From positions 1 through 64,000 of the forward strand of contig CAMCUM010000002.1 in NCBI GenBank assembly GCA_945878975.1: a stretch of 64,000 nt of DNA, in the 5' to 3' direction. The DNA is from Legionella genomosp. 1 (GTDB lineage Bacteria > Pseudomonadota > Gammaproteobacteria > Legionellales > Legionellaceae). Each line of letters starts with the position of its first letter. The stretch's first letter is position 1. Made by a program: the position numbers and the translations under genes. The notes below the pieces were generated by a model, which was not told the DNA's origin, made no database searches, and saw only the letters and a program-made list of their open reading frames with translations. Shown piece after piece: positions 11,576 to 19,704 of this stretch.

Positions 11576-12805
11576 ATGAACAGTAAATTAGAACAGGCAT
11601 TAATTCAAACGCCAAGAAACAGTGACGCTTATCAAGAAACATTAAATATAATGTATGATTATCGAACACGAAACAACGCCGTTAAATTACTAAAAAAATC
11701 GAAAGATTTACTTAGCGCTTGGAAGCACAGTCACGATAGTAGTGCGCCTGCTTTTGAGGCTGCACAACAAGGTGGAACACGGGTTGACCGTTTTTATCGA
11801 AGAAAATTATTAGAGCGTTATCTTTCAGGCGATAATGCAGGATTTTATGATCTACATCATCTACAACGTGGCTCAGCGTATTACTTTATAAAAAACGCTA
11901 TCTACCAACTCAAAGAAACGATTCAACACCCCAGCGAACTCAAACTTATTCCAGGCAAAGGGAAACACTCTTTCGGTGTCCCCGTGCTAAAAGAGATTAT
12001 TATTGATATCTGTACAGAGGCTCGCCTTCATTTTCAACCTATCGTAGACAAAGATGGCCGATGGGGAAAAGTGCTCGTTACTGTTCAACCTAGAAAACTC
12101 ATGATTGCTGCCATACCATCCTCCGCAGTCATTGATCCCATAACATCTTCTGCAGCAATAGATGTTGGTGCTAGTTTGATCCAACAAGGTCTCATTCAGC
12201 CATCCCAGACTCTCAAAGCGGATTCGTTAGACAACGAAGCCATAGATCAGACACCTACTTACCCACCCGCGGCGGGAGATATATCTGGTTTCATCGAAGA
12301 TGACAGTGAGAAAGCATTTACTTCCCATGACATAGCAAAAGCGATGGCTGGTCTAGATGAAGACGATATTGAGCAAGCACCCACTTACCCACCTATGACA
12401 GCAGCTATGGCTGGTCTAGATGAAGATGATATTGAGCAGGCACCCACTTACTCGCCCATGGCTGCCGCTATGGCTGGTGTAAATGAAAATGAGTTAAATC
12501 AAGCATCAACTTACCCACCTATGGCACATAGTCTCAAAACAAATGGCCTCGTGAGAGCACCAGGTAGCCCAAAAAGCATCAGCACATCCCTCTCCCCTAC
12601 TGTTAAAAAGCAGGCCTATACGCCTCAATTATTTAAACCATGGACGTCACCACTTGCTGAATTAGGAAAGGCCCATGACAAAACAAAAGCAAAGCCATTG
12701 GAACTCAATTTGCATGCCAAAGAATTAGTACCGGCAACGGTTCAACCAAAAAAGCATCTAGATGAAGGGCCTGAAGACATCTATGGCTCGCGCGCAAGCT
12801 ATTAG
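11576..12805 (+). CDS. Uncharacterised protein with tandem acidic YxxM repeats
   Basis: The chosen start is ATG 11576 (409 residues). A TTG at 11543 would add 11 residues. Residues 1-160 are a basic, probably folded region. Residues 256-318 are three 21-residue tandem repeats of the form AMAGLDEDDIEQAPTYPPM, with tyrosines at 271, 292 and 313. A degenerate fourth unit has Tyr229. The C-terminal third is rich in Pro, Ser and Lys and looks disordered. There is no signal peptide. The Tyr-Pro/Ser-Pro-Met motif fits the YxxM signature that p85 SH2 domains read when phosphorylated. This, and the orphan location next to an ankyrin gene, suggest an effector-like role (inference). Confidence 0.75.
   Translation: MNSKLEQALIQTPRNSDAYQETLNIMYDYRTRNNAVKLLKKSKDLLSAWKHSHDSSAPAFEAAQQGGTRVDRFYRRKLLERYLSGDNAGFYDLHHLQRGSAYYFIKNAIYQLKETIQHPSELKLIPGKGKHSFGVPVLKEIIIDICTEARLHFQPIVDKDGRWGKVLVTVQPRKLMIAAIPSSAVIDPITSSAAIDVGASLIQQGLIQPSQTLKADSLDNEAIDQTPTYPPAAGDISGFIEDDSEKAFTSHDIAKAMAGLDEDDIEQAPTYPPMTAAMAGLDEDDIEQAPTYSPMAAAMAGVNENELNQASTYPPMAHSLKTNGLVRAPGSPKSISTSLSPTVKKQAYTPQLFKPWTSPLAELGKAHDKTKAKPLELNLHAKELVPATVQPKKHLDEGPEDIYGSRASY
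12341..12529 (+). repeat. Three exact-period 63-bp tandem repeats
   Basis: The units run 12341-12403, 12404-12466 and 12467-12529, each coding 21 residues. Units 1 and 2 are nearly identical; unit 3 has diverged (GVNENELNQAS). The period is a multiple of three, so gain or loss of a unit would keep the frame. Confidence 0.9.
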
Positions 12806-12820
12806 AGAGAGACCTTTCCT

Positions 12821-12850
12821 ACGTCCCGCGGCACTGGTCCGCGGGCTCCA
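12821..12850. repeat. Partial GC-rich palindrome (ACGTCCCGCGG type)
   Basis: The stem CCCGCGG (12825-12831) / CCGCGGG (12839-12845), preceded by CTACGT, matches the centre of the element at 32777-32864. The outer ends are absent. It sits between convergent genes and could form a hairpin in transcripts from either side. Confidence 0.5.
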
Positions 12851-12925
12851 GAAGCAACGTAACCTTGGTGAAACGCAGTGGATTTAAACCATTCCTAACA
12901 AGGCCCACCACAATAAAACTTAATG

Positions 12926-14187
12926 TCACTCCGCTCTTGTTGTCTTATAGATAACACCCATCAACCCAGCGGCTCCCATCAAACAGACTGCTGCGACCAA
13001 GATAGGCACATGTAAACTAAAATTAGATAAAACACCCAATATCAAGCCGTTGACACCAAAAGCCAGCGCCATAATGGCCCCCGTGACGCCCATCACCCAA
13101 CCTTGTGAATCATCGTCCACTTGGTTAGAAAACAACGTTAAAATAGTAGAATAAGCAACCGCCATGGCGATGGCCACGAGTACCACTTCAAACCAGATAT
13201 AAAACTCTTGAGGTGCCGTGACTGTGAGTATCATCGCTATCGCTGCTAGAATGCAGCCAGTGATGGTGCATTGTTTTAATGAAAACCGCTTGGTCAGAGG
13301 ATCAATCAAAAACCCGGTTCCAATCCCAAATCCTACCCCCATCAATCCAATATAAAACCCATTTTGCAAAGAGGAAAAATGTTAGGTTTGATATAAATAC
13401 ATAGAAACAAAAGAATAGAAACCAGACCATCCAAAAATCATGATAAGAAAGACAAAAGATAGTTCTCGGATACGCTCATGTTTGAAAGCAGATATGAAAA
13501 TCGCAATCGCATGATACAGTTTATAATGAACTTTATGCACATGAGTAAAAGATTCATGGAAGAGCCATTGCAACAAAAGCGCATTGACGAATGAAATACT
13601 GGCTGCAAAATAAAAAGGCATCGCAAAACTAAACCAAGATACCAAGGATGAAGCAGACAACAAGCCCCCAATAACAGGCCCAAAAGCAAAGCCTATTGAG
13701 CAGAAAAACAAGATAAATCCAAGATTTCTAGCCTTATGCTCCGACTCACTAAGGTCAACAATCGCTGCTTGCGCAATAGACTGGCTGCCAGCGGTAAACC
13801 CAGCGATGATACGTCCTGTGATCAATAAGCTAAAATTAGCGAATAGGACAGCCATTGCCGTTAGAAAATACCCCAGTACGGCGCCGAGCAAACAGATGAT
13901 TAAGCATTTTTTTCGCCCGATTTGATCCGACAAATCGCCAAGAAATGCTGCGCCGAAGAACCAACAAAGCATATACGTCCCAATCGTTACACCATAGAGC
14001 AAATTTCGCAACTGAGGGGTTAATTCTGCTGCAAAAAAATGGGCACTAGGATCGAAGATCAACGTATTTAAAATGGAAAAAACCAAACCCAAGCCCAGGC
14101 TGTCGATAAACAACACCAAAAACAACGGTGCGCACTTAAAAAAAAGTGCTTGGTTGATTAGTTGGGAACAGTTTTATGTTTGGTCAT
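12926..14187 (-). pseudogene. MFS drug/metabolite transporter, interrupted by an in-frame stop
   Basis: Two open pieces, 13382-14125 (247 codons) and 12926-13369, are in the same frame and separated by one TAA at 13382-13384. Joined, they give a 400-codon MFS transporter of the TetA/Bcr type, with LGDLSDQIGRKK as the loop 2-3 signature and about 12 membrane segments. The 5' end is also damaged. The MFS frame has no ATG. An ATG at 14187 with AGGAA eight bases upstream opens MTKHKTVPN then stops, in another frame. At least two lesions are therefore likely. Unless the stop is read through, no full transporter is made. The substrate cannot be told. Confidence 0.85.
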
Positions 14188-14338
14188 TGTATGGGTTCCT
14201 GGCAATTTTAGTGACAACCTGTGACATTGTAGATGTGTAGCATAAATTCGTCCAGTGCCTAAAACCCATTTTATCCGCGCAGCAAGTACGATTTAAAGCA
14301 TCCCCTAAAATCTGTGCTATGCTTAAATTAAGGACATA

Positions 14339-14665
14339 ATGTCAAGGTTTAACATGCGCAATCTCCATAATATTTACTTCATAGCGGGTATCTTATTAAT
14401 GAGCACCTCTGCGTTGGCGCTTTCGGTAGGTAAAATTGTTTATTGTGATTCCTCGACCGGCCGCTACATCTTAGATGATGGATCGACTTCAGCTCAATAC
14501 TGCAACATACATGCGACCATGAACTTACATAAATTTTCCGGCTGTTGTATGTGGCATGGCGGTGTTTCACCCTTGACCACAAAAGTAATCATCCACTGTA
14601 ACGACGGAACCGTTTCAGAAATATGCTCCCTACAAATCCCTCATGATAATGCTGTGATATATTAG
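14339..14665 (+). CDS. Small secreted cysteine-containing protein
   Basis: The protein has 108 residues and begins at ATG 14339, with AAGGA just upstream. A signal peptide runs to about residue 28 (hydrophobic IYFIAGILLMSTSALA, cleavage after ALA). The mature part has seven cysteines, in the pieces YCDSSTGRY, YCNIH, GCCMWHGGV, HCNDGT and EICSL. I have an impression of small secreted proteins of this kind in Legionella and Coxiella, but no assigned function is known to me. It stands alone between the broken MFS gene and potA. Confidence 0.75.
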   Translation: MSRFNMRNLHNIYFIAGILLMSTSALALSVGKIVYCDSSTGRYILDDGSTSAQYCNIHATMNLHKFSGCCMWHGGVSPLTTKVIIHCNDGTVSEICSLQIPHDNAVIY

Positions 14666-14712
14666 ACGAGCGGAGCGAAGCATTGTAGCCCAATTTAAAT
14701 GAATGATTAAAA

Positions 14713-14742
14713 TCCCTGGTTACGCTATCGCTTCACCAGGGC
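14713..14742. repeat. Hairpin CCCTGGT..ACCAGGG upstream of potA
   Basis: An inverted repeat CCCTGGT / ACCAGGG encloses TACGCTATCGCTTC and is followed by CTAAAAAAC. It is about 90 bases before potA. It may end transcription of the preceding small gene, but similar dispersed repeats occur in many genomes. Confidence 0.45.
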
Positions 14743-14833
14743 TAAAAAACAATATGGTTTCAAACGTCAGGGCTGTCCCATATAGACAAGCACCCCATTC
14801 CATTGCATAATCATTATTTTTTCGTGTAAAAAC

Positions 14834-15919
14834 ATGCCACAACCACTCATCCAAATTTCTCATCTTCATAAAGCATATGGTAGTACGCAAGTACTTAAGC
14901 ATGTTTCACTTGAGGTTTATCAAGGAGAGTTTCTTACTTTACTCGGCCCTTCTGGTTGTGGAAAAACAACTTTGTTACGTTTGATTTCTGGTTTTGAACA
15001 GCCAAGCAGCGGGAAAATTTTTATCAACGGGGAATGCGTCAACGATCTCCCCCCCCAACAACGAGATGTGCATACCGTTTTTCAAAGCTATGCATTGTTC
15101 CCCCATTTATCTGTGTTTGAAAATGTTGCTTTTTCCTTACGTTGCCAACGCATATCAGAGCGTGATGTCAAAGAAAGAGTCAAAGAAGCCCTCGATTTAG
15201 TACAATTACAATCTTATGGTAAACGCCGTATTAACAACCTCAGTGGTGGGCAACAGCAACGCGTCGCCATCGCGCGCGCGGTGGTGAATCGGCCCCAAGT
15301 TCTTTTGTTAGACGAGCCATTGAGTTCTTTAGATTATAGTCTACGCAAAATTATGCAATATGAACTCAAGCATTTACAAAAAAGTCTCAACATGACCTTT
15401 ATTTTTGTCACCCATGATCAAGAAGAAGCCTTATCCATGTCGGATCGGATCGCTGTTTTAAAACACGGAGAAATTGAGCAAATTGGTACCCCCCGAGAAA
15501 TTTATGAGACCCCCTGTAATTTATCTGTGGCACAATTCATCGGTGAAACCAATTGTTTTGATGTCACCGCAGAATCGATTGATGACTATATCAACGTCAC
15601 TGTAGAATCTGTACCGATTCGATGCAAAAAAATCGCAAATGCTAAAGTGAAAGCTCAATACCACCTTATCATCCGTCCTGAGGATGTGCGGGTATGGTCC
15701 CTTAACGAAGTAGAAACGACTCAGCATATGCTGCCTGGAAAAATTATTGATATCGTATACAAAGGCTCAACGGTCGCATTAACGGTTGCTTTGAATTCAG
15801 GGCGCGTCATTTCAGCCATAGAGTTTTTTAATGAAGATGATGATAAATTAGAATATAAAGACCAAGAAATCGTTTGGGTACAGTGGTTAACCGGTTGGGA
15901 ATTGTTGTTACCGCATTAA
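14834..15919 (+). CDS. potA: Spermidine/putrescine ABC transporter ATP-binding protein
   Basis: This is the cytoplasmic ATPase that powers polyamine uptake. It has 361 residues. Walker A is GPSGCGKT at 38-45. The Q-loop region VFQSYALFPHLSVFENV, the signature LSGGQQQRVAIARA, Walker B VLLLDEPLSSLD and the switch histidine in VTHDQEEA are all present, so it should be active. The last ~110 residues form the TOBE domain typical of PotA. It is the first gene of potABCD, with 22 bases before potB. No strong Shine-Dalgarno precedes ATG 14834. The polyamine call rests on operon order and PotD similarity. Confidence 0.95.
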   Translation: MPQPLIQISHLHKAYGSTQVLKHVSLEVYQGEFLTLLGPSGCGKTTLLRLISGFEQPSSGKIFINGECVNDLPPQQRDVHTVFQSYALFPHLSVFENVAFSLRCQRISERDVKERVKEALDLVQLQSYGKRRINNLSGGQQQRVAIARAVVNRPQVLLLDEPLSSLDYSLRKIMQYELKHLQKSLNMTFIFVTHDQEEALSMSDRIAVLKHGEIEQIGTPREIYETPCNLSVAQFIGETNCFDVTAESIDDYINVTVESVPIRCKKIANAKVKAQYHLIIRPEDVRVWSLNEVETTQHMLPGKIIDIVYKGSTVALTVALNSGRVISAIEFFNEDDDKLEYKDQEIVWVQWLTGWELLLPH

Positions 15920-15941
15920 TATAAGAGAACGGTTACCATCT

Positions 15942-16766
15942 ATGAAAATAAAGCCTATTTCAGTCTACTTTACTTATACTTGGATAGTCCTGTTTGGTTT
16001 GATTCCAATCAGCCTCATTTTCATTGTCTCATTTTTAACCTACAATCCTTTGCACCTAGCAAGCTTACCTTTGACTTTGCAGAATTATACTGCTTTGCTG
16101 TCTCCTTTCATTGCAAAGGTCTTCTGGCGTTCGACCGTCATGGCAGGCACTGCCACCTTGATTTGTCTCATTCTGGCTTATCCGTTGAGCTATATCTTAC
16201 TCAAATCAAAATACCAAACGTTGTGGCTATTTTTGATCATCATTCCTTTTTGGACCAGTTCATTGATACGCACTTATTCTTTGATTTCGATGCTAAAGGT
16301 TCATGGATTGATCAACACTGTCCTTATAAAATTACACCTGATTACGCAACCTATTGTATTTCTTTATTCCAACTTCGCTGTCATGTGCGGTTTGGTCTAT
16401 AATTTATTACCTTTTATGGTGTTACCCATTTTTTCTAATATGGAACGTTTTGATTTTCGCCTGATCGAAGCAGCTCAAGATCTGGGGGCCCCGCGTGGGT
16501 TAATTTTTTTCCGGGTTTTTTTACCCAATACGCTAGCAGGTATTATTGCTGGTTCTTTGATGGTATTTTTACCCGCTATGACCCTATTTTATATCCCTGA
16601 TATTTTGGGCGGTGCGCGCTCTGTGCTCATCGGGAATGTGATTCAAAACCAATTTTTGATTGTAGAAAATTGGCCGCAAGGCGCTGCGATCAGTATGGTA
16701 CTGACCCTTTTGCTCATCCTCTCATTTTGCTTTTATCGACCCAACCAGCGGGGAGGACTACGGTGA
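15942..16766 (+). CDS. potB: Spermidine/putrescine ABC transporter permease
   Basis: The protein has 274 residues and about six membrane segments. The permease coupling motif EAAQDLGAPRGLIFFRVFLPN (EAA loop) contacts PotA. It resembles the PotB/PotH branch: long first periplasmic loop, PFMVLPIF before the EAA loop, and FIPDILGG-like YIPDILGGARSVLIGNVIQNQF after it. Its stop codon overlaps the potC GTG start (GTGA), so the two are probably translated together. Confidence 0.94.
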   Translation: MKIKPISVYFTYTWIVLFGLIPISLIFIVSFLTYNPLHLASLPLTLQNYTALLSPFIAKVFWRSTVMAGTATLICLILAYPLSYILLKSKYQTLWLFLIIIPFWTSSLIRTYSLISMLKVHGLINTVLIKLHLITQPIVFLYSNFAVMCGLVYNLLPFMVLPIFSNMERFDFRLIEAAQDLGAPRGLIFFRVFLPNTLAGIIAGSLMVFLPAMTLFYIPDILGGARSVLIGNVIQNQFLIVENWPQGAAISMVLTLLLILSFCFYRPNQRGGLR

Positions 16767-17530
16767 AATCTCTGGTTCAAAAATGCTATTTGTTTTCAAT
16801 CTTTTCTTTTTTATATCTCCCTATTGTGGTTTTGATTGTTTATTCGACTAACAACGCCAAATACTCCATGATATGGCAAGGTGCAACCAGTATGTGGTAT
16901 CACGCACTGTTGCAAAATACGGAAATTTGGTCTGCCTTCATTCATTCCTCTATTCTTGGTGTATCCGCTTCAGCCATCGCAACCATCGTAGGCTTACTCG
17001 CTTCTGTGCAATTGTTTCTAACCAAAAAAACCAATACAAATGACGGGTTTATGACCTTATTACTGCTATTGATTATTATCCCAGATCTCGTCTTAGGCGT
17101 TGCTTTACTTATTTTTTTCAATTATACCCGGATTCCGTTGGGGTTTTTCAGCTTATTGATTGCTCATATCACGTTTTGCCTACCTTTTGTGTTATTAACG
17201 ATTTTCAGCCGCATTGAGACATTGGACATGAATATCTATCTAAGCGCCTTGGATTTAGGGGCTAGCCATACGCGAGCACTTTTTAAAGTATTATTACCCT
17301 TGTTATATCCTAGTATCCTCAGTGCGTTCCTCTTGTCCTTTACATTATCTTTTGATGATGTCGTCATTTCTTATTTTGTGGCTGGCCCAGAATTTAATAT
17401 TCTACCCTTAGCCATTTTTTCCATGATTCGCTCCGGCATTACTCCTGAACTCAACGCACTCGGCACCCTTACTCTACTGATCTCTTTTGTCCTGGTATTG
17501 ATATCCTCTCTGCTCACAAGGAAGATATGA
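16763..17530 (+). CDS. potC: Spermidine/putrescine ABC transporter permease
   Basis: This is the second permease of the importer, 255 residues. The GTG at 16763 is chosen because GGAGG lies six bases upstream and it overlaps the potB stop by four bases. A longer frame from 16670 only reads antisense-like sequence of potB in another phase. The family pieces LPIVVLIVYSTN near the N-terminus, the EAA-type loop ALDLGASHTRALFKVLLP and SFDDVVISYFVAGP are all PotC-like. Its stop overlaps the ATG of potD. Confidence 0.94.
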   Translation: MKSLVQKCYLFSIFSFLYLPIVVLIVYSTNNAKYSMIWQGATSMWYHALLQNTEIWSAFIHSSILGVSASAIATIVGLLASVQLFLTKKTNTNDGFMTLLLLLIIIPDLVLGVALLIFFNYTRIPLGFFSLLIAHITFCLPFVLLTIFSRIETLDMNIYLSALDLGASHTRALFKVLLPLLYPSILSAFLLSFTLSFDDVVISYFVAGPEFNILPLAIFSMIRSGITPELNALGTLTLLISFVLVLISSLLTRKI

Positions 17531-18573
17531 TGAATCCATTTTGGAGCGTTACGTCTGGCATGCTCCTATATTTATTTGCCGCCAAACTTGGTTTTGCACA
17601 ATCTAAAATTGTAAATATTTACTTAGTCGGTGGAGAGGTACCCCAGCAACTCATTTGGGATTTTCAAAAAGAAACCGGGATCAAAGTCAATCTGTCCACC
17701 TATGAAAGCAATGAAGCCATGTATGCCAAATTGCATGCCAATCGTAAGCACATCTATGACGTGATCTTGCCATCTTCTTATTACGTAGAACGTATGAAGC
17801 GCCATGACATGCTCACCTCATTAGATTTAACAAAACTGCCAAACAGCAAAAATATCGATCCTTTTTTTGCCAAAAATCCTTATGATCCCGAGTTCCAATA
17901 TCATGTGCCATTGGTCTGGGGTGCAACGGGCATTTTCTACAATAAACGTTGGATCAAGCACCCACCGACCAGCTGGAAAGGCTTATGGAAACCTGCTTTC
18001 ATCAATCAATTGATGCTACTCGATGATATGCGCGATGTGTTTTCCATCAGCTTGGTCAGTTTAGGGTATGAACCAAACGATAGCGATCCCAAGCATATTA
18101 AACAGGCGTATCAACATTTATTACAATTAGTTCCTAATATCAAATTATTTGCCAGTAATGCCATCAAGTCTTTGATCATTGATGAGGATGCCCTGATCGG
18201 TACCTCTTGGAATGGAGACATTGTAAAAGCACAGTCTGAAAACCCACATATTCATTTTATCTATCCTGAAGAAGGCAGTTTGCTTTGGGTGGACTGTTTG
18301 GCTATCCCAAAGCAAGCCCCACATTTGGAAGAGGCTTATCAATTTATTAACTTTCTACTCCGTGCCCAAAGTGGTGCCAAAATTGTGCTCGCAGAAGGTT
18401 ATAGTACTGCTAACCTAGCGAGCAAAGAACTATTACCCGAAAACATTCGCAACAACCCCGCTGTTTTCCCAGAAAAACACACATTAGAGCATGGCTTTTA
18501 TTTACGTGATGTTGGGGAAAATGTATTGGGATTGTATAATACCTATTGGGAGCAGTTAAAGCTGGCCTGTTAA
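17527..18573 (+). CDS. potD: Periplasmic spermidine/putrescine-binding protein
   Basis: PotD captures polyamines in the periplasm and delivers them to PotBC. It has 348 residues with an N-terminal signal sequence ending near FAQS (about 25). The mature part follows the PotD pattern: VNIYLVGGEVPQQLIWDFQKETGIKVNLSTYESNE, YDVILPSSYYVERM, VPLVWGATGIFYNK, LLDDMRDVF, WNGD and LWVDCLAIPKQAP. AAGGAAG precedes ATG 17527, which overlaps the potC stop. It is the last gene of the operon, and a long palindrome follows at 18653-18715. Confidence 0.94.
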   Translation: MMNPFWSVTSGMLLYLFAAKLGFAQSKIVNIYLVGGEVPQQLIWDFQKETGIKVNLSTYESNEAMYAKLHANRKHIYDVILPSSYYVERMKRHDMLTSLDLTKLPNSKNIDPFFAKNPYDPEFQYHVPLVWGATGIFYNKRWIKHPPTSWKGLWKPAFINQLMLLDDMRDVFSISLVSLGYEPNDSDPKHIKQAYQHLLQLVPNIKLFASNAIKSLIIDEDALIGTSWNGDIVKAQSENPHIHFIYPEEGSLLWVDCLAIPKQAPHLEEAYQFINFLLRAQSGAKIVLAEGYSTANLASKELLPENIRNNPAVFPEKHTLEHGFYLRDVGENVLGLYNTYWEQLKLAC

Positions 18574-18652
18574 AGGTGAATTACAAAAAAACACATACCA
18601 GCTGATGTCAATGGCATTAAAGTAAGTTATTGATCCATCGGACTGTAGCCTG

Positions 18653-18715
18653 GATGCAGCGTAGCGAAATCCGGGATCAGTGCCGCTGACTTCCCGGATT
18701 TCGCTACGCTGCATC
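18653..18715. repeat. Perfect 24-bp stem palindrome after potD
   Basis: Arms at 18653-18676 and 18692-18715 are exactly complementary, with a 15-base loop. They carry GCAGCGTAGCGAAATCCGGG on the left arm. It follows potD and precedes the exonuclease gene on the same strand. Lacking a T-run, it is more likely a dispersed palindromic repeat than a classical terminator, but the RNA would fold strongly. A short related piece (GATGCAGCGCAGGGTAATC) lies at 45635-45653. Confidence 0.85.
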
Positions 18716-18781
18716 GAGACTACAATCCCTAACCACGCGGAAGTGATATTGACTTGGAAAGCCACATCAAAGGACACACCT

Positions 18782-19570
18782 ATGAGCATTCTCGTATTTG
18801 ACATTGAAACCGTTCCAGATCTAGTTTCTGGGCGCAAACTGTATGATTTGCATGGTTTATCTGATGAGGATACCGCCGCCGCCATGTTTGCTTTGCGGCG
18901 TAGCAAAGTAGGCCATGATTTTTTACCACATCATTTGCAACAAATCGTCGCCATCTCTGCTGTTTTGGCTAAGTCAGACCAAGTGACTGTCTGGTCTTTA
19001 GGCGATGAAAACTCTACAGAAGCAGAATTAATCCAACGGTTTTTTTCTGGGATTGACAAACACGCCCCTACCTTAGTGAGCTGGAATGGTAATGGCTTTG
19101 ATTTGCCTGTGCTCCATTACCGCGCACTGCTCCATCAGATTGCCGCGCCTACTTACTGGGAAAATGGGGAAAACAACGCTGCTTTTCGTTGGTCAAATTA
19201 TCTCAACCGATTTCACTACCGACATTTGGATCTCATGGACGTCCTATCTGGCTATCAAAACAAAGCATTTGCCCCTTTGGATGAGATTGCCCATATGCTT
19301 GGATTTCCGGGCAAAACAGGGATGCATGGCGACCAAGTATGGCCAGAATATCAGGCGGGTCATTTGAAAAAAATCCGAGATTACTGTGAAACAGATGTAC
19401 TCAATACCTATGGCGTTTACTTACATTTCGAGCGCATGCGCGGCACACTTAGCCCAAGTGAACACCAGCAAGCACTCGATAATCTCGCAAACTATCTCAA
19501 GACCGAATCCCATAAACCCCATTTGGCTGAATTTCTGCAGCATTGGCGGCCACTAACGAACCCAATCTAA
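18782..19570 (+). CDS. PolB-like 3'-5' exonuclease domain protein
   Basis: This is a predicted 3'-5' exonuclease related to the proofreading domain of family B polymerases, without a polymerase part. From ATG 18782 it has 262 residues. AAGGAC lies about eight bases upstream, and the earlier 34 codons of the open frame fall in the palindrome. The acidic motifs are visible: FDIETVPD near the N-terminus, LVSWNGNGFDLPVL in the middle and RDYCETDVLNTYGVYL near the end. Cellular role is unknown; repair or RNA/DNA trimming is possible. Confidence 0.88.
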   Translation: MSILVFDIETVPDLVSGRKLYDLHGLSDEDTAAAMFALRRSKVGHDFLPHHLQQIVAISAVLAKSDQVTVWSLGDENSTEAELIQRFFSGIDKHAPTLVSWNGNGFDLPVLHYRALLHQIAAPTYWENGENNAAFRWSNYLNRFHYRHLDLMDVLSGYQNKAFAPLDEIAHMLGFPGKTGMHGDQVWPEYQAGHLKKIRDYCETDVLNTYGVYLHFERMRGTLSPSEHQQALDNLANYLKTESHKPHLAEFLQHWRPLTNPI

Positions 19571-19636
19571 TGTAGGTTGGGCAAAGACCCAAACCATCTG
19601 TAATATACCTCTATATTGTCTTACGATCACAACATA

Positions 19637-19670
19637 TTGAATTTATTTTAGTCAGAAATCATGTTATAAT
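19637..19670 (+). promoter_or_regulatory. Likely sigma70 -10 box for the giant gene
   Basis: TATAAT at 19665-19670 is a perfect -10 box. The -35 side is weak (TTTATT at 19642-19647 with 17-base spacing). Because this box overlaps the ATG at 19669, a transcript starting near 19677 would exclude that ATG. This supports the GTG at 19705 as the true start. Confidence 0.55.
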
Positions 19671-19704
19671 GCTACTCATATTTTTAACTTATGAGAATAG
19701 CGCT

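Noticed and set aside
16670-16762. Longer potC start
   Set aside because: The extra residues overlap potB in another phase. GTG 16763 has GGAGG at the correct distance.
18556-18906. Minus-strand 116-codon frame across the potD palindrome
   Set aside because: It is built on the inverted repeat and on the antisense of the exonuclease gene.
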